A stretch of 64,000 nt of DNA from Actinomycetales bacterium JB111 (GTDB lineage Bacteria; Actinomycetota; Actinomycetes; Actinomycetales; Actinomycetaceae), in assembly GCA_900163555.1 (NCBI GenBank), contig FUHX01000073.1, forward strand, positions 31,531-95,530, in the 5' to 3' direction. Shown here in pieces: positions 27,328 to 35,292 of the stretch. The position numbers and the translations under genes are program-made. How positions within the stretch are numbered: position 1 is the first letter of the stretch; every line of letters begins with the position of its first letter. Below the pieces are notes generated by a model. The model did no database searches. It saw nothing but the letters and a program-made list of their open reading frames with translations, and was not told the DNA's origin.

Positions 27328-27466
27328 ACCCACCGCCCGGGTGCTCCGCTGACGGCTGAACCGTGAACGCGCGTTCCCGCACGGTGCCATCTCGACATAC
27401 TCTTGACCTCGACCATCATCCGCCGGCGGCCGATGGCCTGCCGACAGCCTACGAGGTGCCTTCCGC

Positions 27467-30400
27467 GTGACCAGCCCGCCCACCCCCCGTCCCGGTCGAC
27501 CGAACGGGGCGAGCGCCGCCCGGACGGGCGGTGACCGGACGATCGGGTCGCTCGCGCTGACCGTCATCGTGGTCGCCGTCCTCGCCGCCGTCGTCTACGC
27601 CTTCGCCCAGGTGTGGACCGAGATCGCCTGGTACCGCCAGGTCGGCTACGAGGGCATCGTCTATCGCGAGTGGGGCACGCGCGTCGTCCTCTTCGCCATC
27701 GGCTTCCTGCTCACCGCCGCCGCCGTCTTCGCGTCGTTGACGATCGCCTACCGCACGCGTCAGGTGTATGCGCCGACGACGCCGGAGGAGCGCAACCTCG
27801 ACGGCTACCGGAGCATGATCCAGCCGCGGCGTCGCCTGATCTTCGCCCTCGTCGCGATCGTCCCCGCGCTGTTCATCGGCCTGCGGCTGCAGTCGTCCTG
27901 GCGCGAGGCGCTGCTCTGGCTCAACGGCCAGTCCTTCGGCGAGACCGACCCGCAGTTCGGCCTCGACATCGGCTTCTTCGTGTTCACGCTGCCGGCCATC
28001 CGGATCGCGCTGTCGACCGTGCTGACGATCGTCGTGCTGGCGCTCATCGCCTCGCTCGTCGCGCACTACCTCTACGGCGGCGTCTCGATCGCGCGGAAGA
28101 CCGACCGGGTCACGAAGGCGGCCCGCATCCAGATCGGCGTGGTCGCCGCGCTGTTCACGCTGCTGCTCGGCCTGTCCTACTGGCTCGACCGGTACTCGCT
28201 GCTCGTCGGCGACAACCGCCGCTTCTCCGGCGCCTCGTACGCGGACATCAACGCGAACCTGCCCGGCCGGGGCGTGATGGCCGCGATCGCGATCATCGTC
28301 GCCGTCATGTTCATCGTGGCCGCGGTCCGCGGCTCCTGGCGGATCCCCGTGGCCGGCGTGGCCATGATGATCGTGGCCGCGATCGTCGTCGGGACCGCGT
28401 ACCCCGCGATCGTCCAGCGCTTCCAGGTGGAGCCGAACGCGATCGAGGCCGAGTCGCCCTACATCCAACGCAACATCGAGGCGACGAGAGCGGCCTACGG
28501 GCTCGACGCGGTCGAGACCCAGCCGTACTCGCCCACCACGGACGTCGTGCGCGGCCAGCTCGGGTCCGACGGCGAGTCGACCGCGCAGCTGCGCCTGCTC
28601 GACCCGAACCTCGTCTCGCCGACCTTCGACCAGCTCGAGCAGATCCGCCAGTACTACGGCTTCGCGGACCAGCTCGCCGTCGACCGCTACTCGGTGGACG
28701 GGCAGCTCCAGGACACGGTCATCGCCGTCCGCGAGGTCAACCTCGACGGCCTCGGCGCGGAGCAGCGGACATGGGTCAACGACCACACGGTCTACACCCA
28801 CGGCTACGGCGTCGTCGCCGCCTACGGAAACTCGCTCGACCGCGACGGGCGGCCGACCTTCTTCCAGGAGGGCATCCCGTCCGAGGGTGCGCTCGGCGAC
28901 TACGAGCCGCGCGTGTACTTCGGCCAGCAGACGGACTTCTACTCGATCGTCGGCGCCCCCGAGGGCAGCGGGAGCTGGGAGCTCGACTACCCGTCGGACT
29001 CCGAGCCCAACGGCCAGGTCAACACGACGTTCAGCGGGGACGGCGGCCCGTCGGTCGGCAACGTCTTCGAGCGCGCCATGTTCGCCATGCGCTTCGGAGA
29101 CCTGCAGCTGCTGTTCTCGGACCGCGTGACGTCCGAGTCGCAGATCCTGTTCCACCGCGACCCGCACGAGCGTGTCGCCCGCGTGGCCCCGTACCTCACG
29201 CTCGACTCCCGCGCCTACCCGGCGGTCGTCGACGACGACGACGACCCGTCGACCCCGTCGCGGCTCGTCTGGATCATCGACGGCTACACGACGTCGAACA
29301 ACTACCCGTACTCGGCGCGCGAGTCCCTCGAGGAGGCCACGGAGGACTCGCTGTCCGAGGGCCAGGCGGGCCAGACCGGCGCGGCCTTCGTGCCGGAGCA
29401 GGTCAACTACATCCGCAACTCGGTCAAGGCCGTCGTCGACGCCTACGACGGCTCGGTCACCCTGTACGAGTGGGGCCAGGAGGACGAGGCGACCGCGGAC
29501 CCGATGCTCGAGGCGTGGCAGTCGGTGTTCCCGGAGAGCAACATCCAGCCCATCTCCGAGATGAGCGGCGACCTCATGTCGCACATGCGCTACCCGGAGG
29601 ACTTCTTCAAGGTCCAGCGCTCGCTGCTCGCGGAGTACCACGTCACGGACCCGGCGAGCTTCTACTCCGGCACCGACTTCTGGAACGTCCCGGTGGACCC
29701 GACGGCCGCCGGCGGCTCGACGCCGCAGCCGCCGTTCTACCTGACGATGCAGATGCCCGAGCAGGACGGAGCGTCGTTCTCCCTGTCGACCGCCTACATC
29801 CCGGGTGGTGAGAACCCGCGCAACGTGCTCACGGGCTTCCTCGCCGTCGACTCGGAGACCGGCAGCACGCCGGGCGAGGTTCGCGACGGGTACGGGACGC
29901 TCAGGCTCATCGAGCTGCCGCGCAACTCGACGGTGCCCGGACCGGGTCAGGTGCAGAACAACTTCGACTCCAACCCCGAGGTGTCGACCGAGCTCAACCT
30001 GCTCCGCGACGGCGGCTCCGAGGTCATCCCGGGCAACCTGCTCACCCTGCCGGTCGGCGGAGGCCTGCTGTACGTGCAGCCGGTGTATGTCCAGTCCTCC
30101 GGCGGCACGGCCTACCCGACGCTCCAGCGCGTGCTGGTCGGCTTCGGCGACGAGATCGGGTTCGCGGCCACGCTCGACGAGGCGCTCGACCAGGTCTTCG
30201 AGGGCGACTCCGGCGCGCAGACGTCGGAGGGCGCGGGGGTGGAGTCCCCGTCCGACGGCACCGAGGGTGACGAGCCCGAGGGCGACGTCACTGTGCCGGC
30301 CGGCGCACAGGAGCGGCTGACCGAGGCGCTCGCCGCGGCGCAGCGTGCGGTCCAGGAATCCAGCCAGGCCATGGCGGACGGTGACTGGGCGGCCTACGGC

Positions 30401-30547
30401 GAGGCCCAGGACCGGCTCACCGCGGCGCTCGAGGACGCGCTCTCGGCCGAGGCGGAGATCGCCGCGGCCGCCGGCACGGAGTCGGCGTCCGAGAGCGCGT
30501 CGGACGCGCCGGCGCCGGGCGAGTCCGCCTCCGACGCGGGGGAGTAG
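27467..30547 (+). CDS. UPF0182 family membrane protein
   Basis: A 1026-residue integral membrane protein of the UPF0182/COG1615 family (Rv3193c in mycobacteria). About seven hydrophobic helices occupy residues 25-330, starting IGSLALTVIVVAVLAAVVYA; a large extracytoplasmic domain follows (about 340-900) containing GYTTSNNYPYS, NYIRNSVKAVVDAYDG and MRYPEDFFKVQ. The C-terminal 110 residues are acidic and Ser/Glu-rich. The function is unknown in any organism to my knowledge. GTG 27467 gives a normal N-terminus; no clear Shine-Dalgarno or -10 was seen. A large hairpin follows the stop. Confidence 0.93.
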   Translation: MTSPPTPRPGRPNGASAARTGGDRTIGSLALTVIVVAVLAAVVYAFAQVWTEIAWYRQVGYEGIVYREWGTRVVLFAIGFLLTAAAVFASLTIAYRTRQVYAPTTPEERNLDGYRSMIQPRRRLIFALVAIVPALFIGLRLQSSWREALLWLNGQSFGETDPQFGLDIGFFVFTLPAIRIALSTVLTIVVLALIASLVAHYLYGGVSIARKTDRVTKAARIQIGVVAALFTLLLGLSYWLDRYSLLVGDNRRFSGASYADINANLPGRGVMAAIAIIVAVMFIVAAVRGSWRIPVAGVAMMIVAAIVVGTAYPAIVQRFQVEPNAIEAESPYIQRNIEATRAAYGLDAVETQPYSPTTDVVRGQLGSDGESTAQLRLLDPNLVSPTFDQLEQIRQYYGFADQLAVDRYSVDGQLQDTVIAVREVNLDGLGAEQRTWVNDHTVYTHGYGVVAAYGNSLDRDGRPTFFQEGIPSEGALGDYEPRVYFGQQTDFYSIVGAPEGSGSWELDYPSDSEPNGQVNTTFSGDGGPSVGNVFERAMFAMRFGDLQLLFSDRVTSESQILFHRDPHERVARVAPYLTLDSRAYPAVVDDDDDPSTPSRLVWIIDGYTTSNNYPYSARESLEEATEDSLSEGQAGQTGAAFVPEQVNYIRNSVKAVVDAYDGSVTLYEWGQEDEATADPMLEAWQSVFPESNIQPISEMSGDLMSHMRYPEDFFKVQRSLLAEYHVTDPASFYSGTDFWNVPVDPTAAGGSTPQPPFYLTMQMPEQDGASFSLSTAYIPGGENPRNVLTGFLAVDSETGSTPGEVRDGYGTLRLIELPRNSTVPGPGQVQNNFDSNPEVSTELNLLRDGGSEVIPGNLLTLPVGGGLLYVQPVYVQSSGGTAYPTLQRVLVGFGDEIGFAATLDEALDQVFEGDSGAQTSEGAGVESPSDGTEGDEPEGDVTVPAGAQERLTEALAAAQRAVQESSQAMADGDWAAYGEAQDRLTAALEDALSAEAEIAAAAGTESASESASDAPAPGESASDAGE

Positions 30548-30560
30548 GCCCGACGACGTC

Positions 30561-30594
30561 CCGCCCCCGGCCGCGTGCGCGCGGCCGGGGGCGG
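30561..30594 (+). terminator. Terminator of the UPF0182 gene
   Basis: CCGCCCCCGGCCGCG (30561-30575), loop TGCG, and the exact reverse complement at 30580-30594 give a 15-bp stem. Flanking GACGACG and CGTCGT can extend it, and TT follows. Confidence 0.7.
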
Positions 30595-30706
30595 CGTCGT
30601 TCCACGGCAGCGTGTGGACGATCACCATCGGGGCCGATCGGGCCGGAGTTCCGCGGGATTCCGGGCCGGGGCCGGGTCGACGTGAGGCGCGGCACCCCAC
30701 CCGCGG

Positions 30707-30735
30707 TTGAAGCCCCGTTCGCCGTGACGTAACCT
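30707..30735 (+). promoter_or_regulatory. Promoter of initiator tRNA
   Basis: TTGAAG (30707-30712), a 17-bp spacer and TAACCT (30730-30735). The predicted start point is near 30742, 5 nt before the tRNA. Confidence 0.65.
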
Positions 30736-30746
30736 GGTATCACCGA

Positions 30747-30823
30747 CGCGGGGTGGAGCAGTTCGGTAGCTCGCCGGGCTCATAACCCGGAGGTCGCAGG
30801 TTCGAATCCTGTCCCCGCTACCA
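30747..30823 (+). tRNA. Initiator tRNA-fMet (anticodon CAT)
   Basis: A 77-nt cloverleaf with encoded CCA. Acceptor CGCGGGG pairs with CCCCGCT except for a C1-U72 mismatch, the mark that allows formylation and excludes the elongator role. The anticodon stem ends in three G-C pairs (GGG CTCATAA CCC), the other initiator signature. The T arm is GCAGG TTCGAAT CCTGT. Confidence 0.97.
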
Positions 30824-30829
30824 AGAAGA

Positions 30830-30862
30830 GGCGGGATCGCAACGAATAGTTGCGGTCCCGCC
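30830..30862 (+). terminator. Terminator of initiator tRNA
   Basis: GGCGGGATCGCAAC (30830-30843), loop GAATA, GTTGCGGTCCCGCC (30849-30862) form a 14-bp stem with one G-U pair, followed by TTGT. It begins 7 nt after the tRNA CCA end. Confidence 0.85.
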
Positions 30863-30973
30863 TTGTGCATGCCCGGCCGCTGTCCCCCACCGAACGTGTA
30901 CGTCCACGAGGTGGGGTGTGGCGTCACGTGAGTCGAGAATCTTGGCTTATGGCGCTGCTGGCGGAGTACCAGG

Positions 30974-31270
30974 GTGCGCGGCGAGCCGAGAACGTCGCGC
31001 GGCTGCGCCGCGCACGTCCTCAAGGCGTTGGCGGACGAGCACGGCTACCGCAGCCTGGCTGTCTTCGGCTCTGTCGCCCGCGAGGAGGCGGGGCCCGACT
31101 CCGACATCGATCTGTTGGTCGACCCGCCGTCCGGTGTCGGCATGTTCGAGTTCCTCAGGTTCAAGGAACAGGTGGAGCGCGTTCTCGGACGTCGGGTCGA
31201 CCTCATCAGCTGGGGCGGACTGAAGCCTCGCATCGACGACGACATCCGCCGTGAGGCCGTGATGCTCTGA
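30974..31270 (+). CDS. MntA-like nucleotidyltransferase antitoxin, probably frameshifted at its N-terminus
   Basis: The 98-residue frame carries the minimal nucleotidyltransferase motif AVFGSVAREEAGPDSDIDLL (GS-x10-DxD), intact. MntA antitoxins of this family AMPylate and silence a HEPN RNase (HepT). The N-terminus here (MRGEPRTSRGC) looks foreign, while the neighbouring frame from ATG 30949 encodes MALLAEYQGARRAENVARLR, a plausible family N-terminus that would join this frame after one nucleotide is removed near 31005-31012. GTG 30974 is therefore a fallback start. The stop TGA overlaps the ATG of a hepT remnant in a TGATG arrangement. Confidence 0.6.
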   Translation: MRGEPRTSRGCAAHVLKALADEHGYRSLAVFGSVAREEAGPDSDIDLLVDPPSGVGMFEFLRFKEQVERVLGRRVDLISWGGLKPRIDDDIRREAVML

Positions 31271-31356
31271 TGGACCGCCGGGCGGCGAAGGAACTGCCGA
31301 GGGGCGTGCTGCTCGCCAGCAGCCGTCCGACGGCACCTAGACCGCCGAGCCGATGA
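31270..31356 (+). pseudogene. HepT (HEPN RNase toxin) remnant
   Basis: ATG 31270 overlaps the antitoxin stop, the usual coupling of mntA-hepT pairs. The first nine residues, MDRRAAKEL, look like the start of an actinobacterial HepT/DUF86-type protein, but the frame then changes to PRGVLLASSRP and stops after 28 codons, running into the 3' end of fluC on the other strand. The RNase motif (Rx4-6H) is lost. This is inferred from remembered family starts, not alignment. Confidence 0.45.
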
Positions 31357-31708
31357 CGAGGCCGAGCGTGGAGGTGCCGAGGCTGAGCAGCAGCATCCCG
31401 CCGCCGTGCACGGTCGCCGCCCCGATGCGCCCCTGACGCAGCAGGCGCGCCCCCTCGACCGAGGCGGTGCTGAACGTCGAGTACCCGCCGAGCAGCCCCG
31501 TCCCCAGGACGGAGCGCAGGTCGTCGGCCCCGGCGTGACCGATCGCGATCCCGGTGACGATGCCGAGCAGGAGGCACGCGGTGGCGTTGACGACGAGCGT
31601 GCCGATGGGAATCGAGAACCTGTTGCGTGCGGCGAGCAGGGTGTCCACCGTGAACCGGGCGGCGCCGCCGAACCCGCCCGCCAGCGCGGTGAGGAGCAGG
31701 ACGATCAT
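31337..31708 (-). CDS. crcB: Fluoride channel FluC/CrcB, second of a pair
   Basis: A 123-residue protein with four hydrophobic helices that exports fluoride by passive flow. LLGGYSTFSTASVEGARLL holds the Phe/Ser/Thr pore motif, and VVNATACLLLG replaces the usual FxxNxxGSF region with its Asn kept. ATG 31708 overlaps the preceding crcB stop by 4 nt (ATGA). Paired crcB genes in Gram-positive bacteria often give heterodimers, the likely case here because neither copy alone keeps every usual residue. Confidence 0.88.
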   Translation of the reverse strand: MIVLLLTALAGGFGGAARFTVDTLLAARNRFSIPIGTLVVNATACLLLGIVTGIAIGHAGADDLRSVLGTGLLGGYSTFSTASVEGARLLRQGRIGAATVHGGGMLLLSLGTSTLGLVIGSAV

Positions 31709-32190
31709 GCGCCTGCCCCCGACCGCCGACGACGGGCCCGCACCGCCGCGGCCGCGAGCGCCATGCCCGCGCCGGCCGCTGCCAGCCCGGCGAGGACGCT
31801 CAGAATCGCGTATCCCGCGCCGAGGACGGCGTGCCCGTCCCGCACGAGCTGGTCGATCTCGACGACGTACGTGCTGTACGTGGTGAACCCTCCGATGACG
31901 CCGGTGCCGACGCCGAGGCGCACGCCCCTCCGCCAGCCGTCGTCCGGGCCGGTGGCCGAGAGAGTCTCGAGCAGCGCGCCGAGCACGAGGCTGCCCACGA
32001 GGTTGATGGCGAACGTCGAGACCGGCCAGACGCCGTCGTCGGCGGGGAAGGCGCGTCCGACGGACGCGCGCGCCAGGGTGCCGAGCACGGCACCGGCGCC
32101 GACCAGGGCGGCGAAGCGCATCATCGTCCGCGACCGGGACGCCGCGGGCCTGGGGGAGCGGGGCGCGGGGTTCGAGGTCAGCGGTCCCAT
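31705..32190 (-). CDS. crcB: Fluoride channel FluC/CrcB, first of a pair
   Basis: A 161-residue FluC protein with four membrane helices. Signatures are FAINLVGSLVLG and VIGGFTTYSTYVVEIDQL. The C-terminus is basic (RARRRRSGAGA). ATG 32190 overlaps the end of the stress-protein gene by 13 nt, suggesting coupling, and adds 22 polar residues before helix 1; ATG 32124 or 32121 would give a 139- or 138-residue protein closer to family length. The gene order usp-crcB-crcB suggests a single transcript. Confidence 0.87.
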   Translation of the reverse strand: MGPLTSNPAPRSPRPAASRSRTMMRFAALVGAGAVLGTLARASVGRAFPADDGVWPVSTFAINLVGSLVLGALLETLSATGPDDGWRRGVRLGVGTGVIGGFTTYSTYVVEIDQLVRDGHAVLGAGYAILSVLAGLAAAGAGMALAAAAVRARRRRSGAGA

Positions 32191-32738
32191 GCGCTCGCGG
32201 TCTCCTTCCAGTCGACGACGGTCAGCGGCACGGTGAGCACCGGCCGGTGCTGGTGGTGGGACAGATGGAGCGCGACCGAACCCTCGAGCCGGTCGTGCAG
32301 GGCCTTCAGCCCGCGCCCTGCGCCCACGAGGGGGCCGCGGGTCCCGACGACGAAGGCCGCCGCGTCGACCGCGCGGGCCAGGTGGGTGAGCGCCCGGTCC
32401 GGGCGCCCGGCCAGGTAGCGGAACTCCCAGGGCACGTCCACACCCGCGAGTACGCGGGTCAGGTGGTCGAGGATCCGCGACGACGTCTCGCGCCACCCCT
32501 CGTCCAGGCCGTCCGGGGCGATGGCCTCGTGCGAGACCGAGCCGTCCGGGTGCTCCTCGCGGACGATCCGGGCGGGATCGGAGTACGCGAACAGGAGTCG
32601 CGGCGCGCCCGTCGCACGGGCGAGGGAGAGCGCGGTCAGCGGGACGAGGTCGGGCAGGTCCGGGACGACGCCGACGACGAGGGGATGGCCCGCGAAGGGC
32701 GTGATCCGGTCGACGGCCGGCTGGGGAGGCTCATGCAT
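32178..32738 (-). CDS. Universal stress protein (UspA-like domain)
   Basis: A 186-residue single UspA-type domain: an initial beta strand HPLVVGVVPD, RLLFAYSDP, and a C-terminal VVGTRGPLVGAGRGLKAL segment corresponding to the GxxGx9G(S/T) nucleotide loop of ATP-binding family members; LHLSHHQHRPVLTVPL is the typical last strand. ATG 32738 has GGAAGG 8 nt upstream. The stop overlaps the start of the first crcB. The role is general; association with fluoride export is an inference from gene order only. Confidence 0.85.
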   Translation of the reverse strand: MHEPPQPAVDRITPFAGHPLVVGVVPDLPDLVPLTALSLARATGAPRLLFAYSDPARIVREEHPDGSVSHEAIAPDGLDEGWRETSSRILDHLTRVLAGVDVPWEFRYLAGRPDRALTHLARAVDAAAFVVGTRGPLVGAGRGLKALHDRLEGSVALHLSHHQHRPVLTVPLTVVDWKETASAWDR

Positions 32739-32902
32739 GGACGGATCCTTCCGGGCAGGGTGAACTGCCCCGTTGTCACGGTGCAGGAAACCATCAGCTC
32801 GTCGGCGGTTCGGGCCCGGCCGCGTCGCAGCCGTACCCCGGCGGGATCCATCGCCGGGTCCACGATAGCCCGGGGAGGCCGGCCGTCGAGGACTACGCGC
32901 GG

Positions 32903-33376
32903 TCAGCGGTAGTAGCCCTCGCGCAGGTTGATGCCGTGCTCCACCCAGGCCTTGAGCGCGGAGACCATCTGGGTCCAGCCCTCGCAGTTGCCGAACGCGG
33001 CGGCGGACCCGGAGGCGGTGGGCAGCCACGAGGACTCGCGCACCGTCACGAGGGTGCGCCCGGGCCCGACCTCCTCGAACGTGAACGCCGTGCGGGTGGT
33101 GCCCGACGTCGTCGTGCCGTCGTCCGCGCCCCACTCGATGACGATGCGGGAGGGCGGGTCGGCCTCGACCACGGTGACGGGGAAGCGGCCCGGGAAGTCC
33201 GCGAAGTCCCAGGTGACCTCCGCCCCGGGTTCGAGCCGGCCGCGGGCGCCGCCGGTGGTGAAGTAGCGCGAGAGCTGGTCGGGGTCCGCCACCGCCTCGT
33301 AGACCTCGGCGACCGGACGCGAGACGCGCGCGGCCACGGAGAACGAGAGCTCGGTCAGGGTGTCGTCGGCTGACAT
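32903..33376 (-). CDS. SRPBCC/AHSA1-like domain protein
   Basis: The 157-residue protein is an SRPBCC (START-like) fold: RVSRPVAEVYEAVADPDQLSRYF at the start and a C-terminal helix containing WTQMVSALKAWVEHG, as in AHSA1-domain proteins that often pair with an ArsR regulator. The ligand is unknown. ATG 33376 (MSADDT) is preferred; an in-frame ATG 33394 would overlap the divergent regulator. Both starts lie in a shared palindrome at 33374-33395, so the regulator probably controls this gene. Confidence 0.85.
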   Translation of the reverse strand: MSADDTLTELSFSVAARVSRPVAEVYEAVADPDQLSRYFTTGGARGRLEPGAEVTWDFADFPGRFPVTVVEADPPSRIVIEWGADDGTTTSGTTRTAFTFEEVGPGRTLVTVRESSWLPTASGSAAAFGNCEGWTQMVSALKAWVEHGINLREGYYR

Positions 33377-33395
33377 GTTGTAAAATTGCCACATG
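33374..33395. promoter_or_regulatory. Palindromic operator over both divergent start codons
   Basis: CATGTTG (33374-33380), 8-nt centre, CCACATG (33389-33395) form an imperfect dyad with one mismatch. It contains ATG 33376 (minus) and ATG 33393 (plus) and the -10 boxes TAAAAT (plus, 33381-33386) and CAATTT (minus). An ArsR dimer binding here would block both leaderless promoters. Confidence 0.6.
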
Positions 33396-33761
33396 TCTGG
33401 TGCGGTGCGCAAGGGGTCCGACGCGGATCGTGGTGCCGGCTCCGCCAGGAGCGAGGACCCCGACGACGACCGCGTCTTCAAGGCGCTCGCCTCGCCCGTG
33501 CGCAGGCGCATGCTCGACGTGCTGAAGGAGTCGGAGAGGACGACCGGTCGGCTGTGCGAGGCGTTCGGCGAGCTGGACCGCACCACCGTCCTCCAGCACC
33601 TGCGGGTCCTCGAGCGCGCGGGACTCGTCGTCGGCACGAAGGTGGGTCGGGAACGCAGGCTCGCGCTCGCGCCGATGCCGATCCGGCGCATCTATCGCCG
33701 CTGGATCGCGGAGTACATGGACGCGGCCGTCGACCTGCTCGAGGACCTCGGCGCGGAGTAG
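33393..33761 (+). CDS. ArsR-family winged-helix transcriptional regulator
   Basis: The 122-residue protein has an Asp/Ser-rich N-terminus (1-28) and a winged helix-turn-helix: DDDRVFKALASPVRRRMLDVL, TTGRLCEAF, then the recognition helix in RTTVLQHLRVLERAGLV and the wing GRERRLALAPMPI. No metal-binding CxC motif is visible, so it is not an arsenic sensor; such ArsR proteins often control a neighbouring SRPBCC gene. The start is set by TAAAAT-N6-ATG. Autoregulation through the overlapping palindrome is inferred. Confidence 0.88.
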   Translation: MSGAVRKGSDADRGAGSARSEDPDDDRVFKALASPVRRRMLDVLKESERTTGRLCEAFGELDRTTVLQHLRVLERAGLVVGTKVGRERRLALAPMPIRRIYRRWIAEYMDAAVDLLEDLGAE

Positions 33762-33824
33762 GCCCGCCGGGGGCCGCAGCCGGTGGGGGCGCGGCCGGCC
33801 GCGCACGCCGAACCGGCCCCGCCG

Positions 33825-34349
33825 CTACGCCCGGACGAGCTCCCGGAACCGGTACCGCGGCCCGCCGGCGGACTCCAGCCAGCCCTCCGCGGGCTCGGCC
33901 TGGACCTCGCGCCATTCTTCTGCGCGCAGCTCGGGCGCGTACACCTTCGGCCCCGGCGTCCCGGCGAGCTCGACGTCCACCTCGGTGACGACCACCCGGG
34001 CGAGGTGGGGCAGCGCGTCGGCGTACACGCGGCCGCCGCCCATGACCCAGCCACCCTCCCCGGCGAGGCGGAGGGCGTCGGTGAGAGACGACGTCGTGCG
34101 GGCGCCGGGGAAGCCGGCCGGGTCGGCCGAGGTGAGCACGATGTTCGTGCGGCCCGGCAGGGGCCGGAACCTCTCCGGCAGGGAGAGCCACGTGCGGCGG
34201 CCCATGACCACGGGGCTGCCCGAGGTGACTCGTGTGAAGTGCGCGAGGTCCTCCGGGATGTGCCAGGGCATCGACGCGCCGTCGCCGATGACGCGGTCGA
34301 GCGACTGCGCCCAGATCGCGCCGGGGCCGGTCGAGGAGATGAGGTCCAC
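33825..34349 (-). CDS. folA: Dihydrofolate reductase
   Basis: FolA reduces dihydrofolate to tetrahydrofolate with NADPH. The 174-residue protein shows IWAQSLDRVIGDGASMPWHIPEDLAHF (catalytic Asp in PEDLAHF, written here in overlapping parts), VVMGRRTWLSLPE and WVMGGGRVYADAL. The stretch between motifs is of normal length. GTG 34349 begins 2 nt after the thyA stop, so the two are cotranscribed and probably coupled. ThyA consumes methylene-tetrahydrofolate and yields the dihydrofolate this enzyme recycles. Confidence 0.95.
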   Translation of the reverse strand: MDLISSTGPGAIWAQSLDRVIGDGASMPWHIPEDLAHFTRVTSGSPVVMGRRTWLSLPERFRPLPGRTNIVLTSADPAGFPGARTTSSLTDALRLAGEGGWVMGGGRVYADALPHLARVVVTEVDVELAGTPGPKVYAPELRAEEWREVQAEPAEGWLESAGGPRYRFRELVRA

Positions 34350-34351
34350 GC

Positions 34352-35170
34352 TCAGACCGCGACCGGGGCCTTGATCGCCGGGTGGTGGAGGTAGTTCTCC
34401 ACCGCGACGTCCTCGATGCGGTAGTCGAACAGGCTCGGCCGGTCCGCGAGGCGCAGGGTGGGGAAGGGGTGCGGGTCGCGGGAGAGCTGCTCGGTGACCT
34501 GCTCGACGTGGTTGTCGTAGATGTGGCAGTCGCCGCCGGTCCACACGAAGTCGCCGACGTCGAGGCCCACCTGCGCCGCGACCATGTGCGTGAGCAGCGC
34601 GTAGGAGGCGATGTTGAACGGCACGCCGAGGAACAGGTCCGCGCTGCGCTGGTAGAGCTGGCAGGACAGCCTGCCGTCCGCCACGTAGAACTGGAACAGG
34701 GCGTGGCACGGCTGCAGCGCCATGTCCTCCAGGTCCGCGACGTTCCACGCCGAGACGATCATCCGGCGGCTGTCGGGGTTCGTGCGCAGCTGGTCGAGCA
34801 CGGCCGAGAGCTGGTCGACCTGGTCGCCGCCGGGGGTCGGCCACGAGCGCCACTGGACGCCGTAGACGGGGCCGAGCTCGCCGTCGTCGTCCGCCCACTC
34901 GTTCCAGATGCGGATGCCGTTGTCCTGCAGCCAGCGGACGTTCGAGTCGCCGGCGAGGAACCAGATGAGCTCGCCCACCACGGACCGCAGGTGCACGCGC
35001 TTGGTCGTGACCAGGGGGAAGCCGCGGCTGAGGTCGTAGCGCAGCTGGTGGCCGAAGATCGACCGCGTCCCGGTGCCCGTCCGGTCGCCCTTCGGCGTGC
35101 CGTTGGCGAGCACGTGCCGAAGCAGGTCCTCGTACCCGGTGTGGATGGCGGAGGGGTCGCTGGCGGTCAC
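34352..35170 (-). CDS. thyA: Thymidylate synthase
   Basis: ThyA makes dTMP from dUMP with methylene-tetrahydrofolate. The 272-residue protein has the catalytic cysteine in [12 protein letters not shown], the [10 protein letters not shown] phosphate-binding Arg pair, [16 protein letters not shown] and a C-terminal Val (KAPVAV). GTG 35170 is fixed by TACGAT-N6-GTG. The upstream frame adds only Arg/Pro-rich sequence without homology. It is followed by folA in a two-gene folate operon. Confidence 0.96.
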   Translation of the reverse strand: MTASDPSAIHTGYEDLLRHVLANGTPKGDRTGTGTRSIFGHQLRYDLSRGFPLVTTKRVHLRSVVGELIWFLAGDSNVRWLQDNGIRIWNEWADDDGELGPVYGVQWRSWPTPGGDQVDQLSAVLDQLRTNPDSRRMIVSAWNVADLEDMALQPCHALFQFYVADGRLSCQLYQRSADLFLGVPFNIASYALLTHMVAAQVGLDVGDFVWTGGDCHIYDNHVEQVTEQLSRDPHPFPTLRLADRPSLFDYRIEDVAVENYLHHPAIKAPVAV

Positions 35171-35176
35171 GTCGCC

Positions 35177-35182
35177 ATCGTA
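35177..35182 (-). promoter_or_regulatory. -10 of thyA-folA
   Basis: TACGAT (read 35182 to 35177), 6 nt before GTG 35170. Confidence 0.5.
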
Positions 35183-35292
35183 GGCGGGCCCCGACGACGG
35201 AGGCGACCCCGCGCCGGACGCGCCGGTGGGTGCGTGCCCAGGTGGGCACGCACCCACCGGTGCGGTGCAGGCGTCGGCCTGCGAGGGGTTCG

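Noticed and set aside
32739..32902. Fluoride riboswitch upstream of usp-crcB-crcB
   Set aside because: I could not find the expected pseudoknot motif by eye; the gap is too unstructured to support a call.
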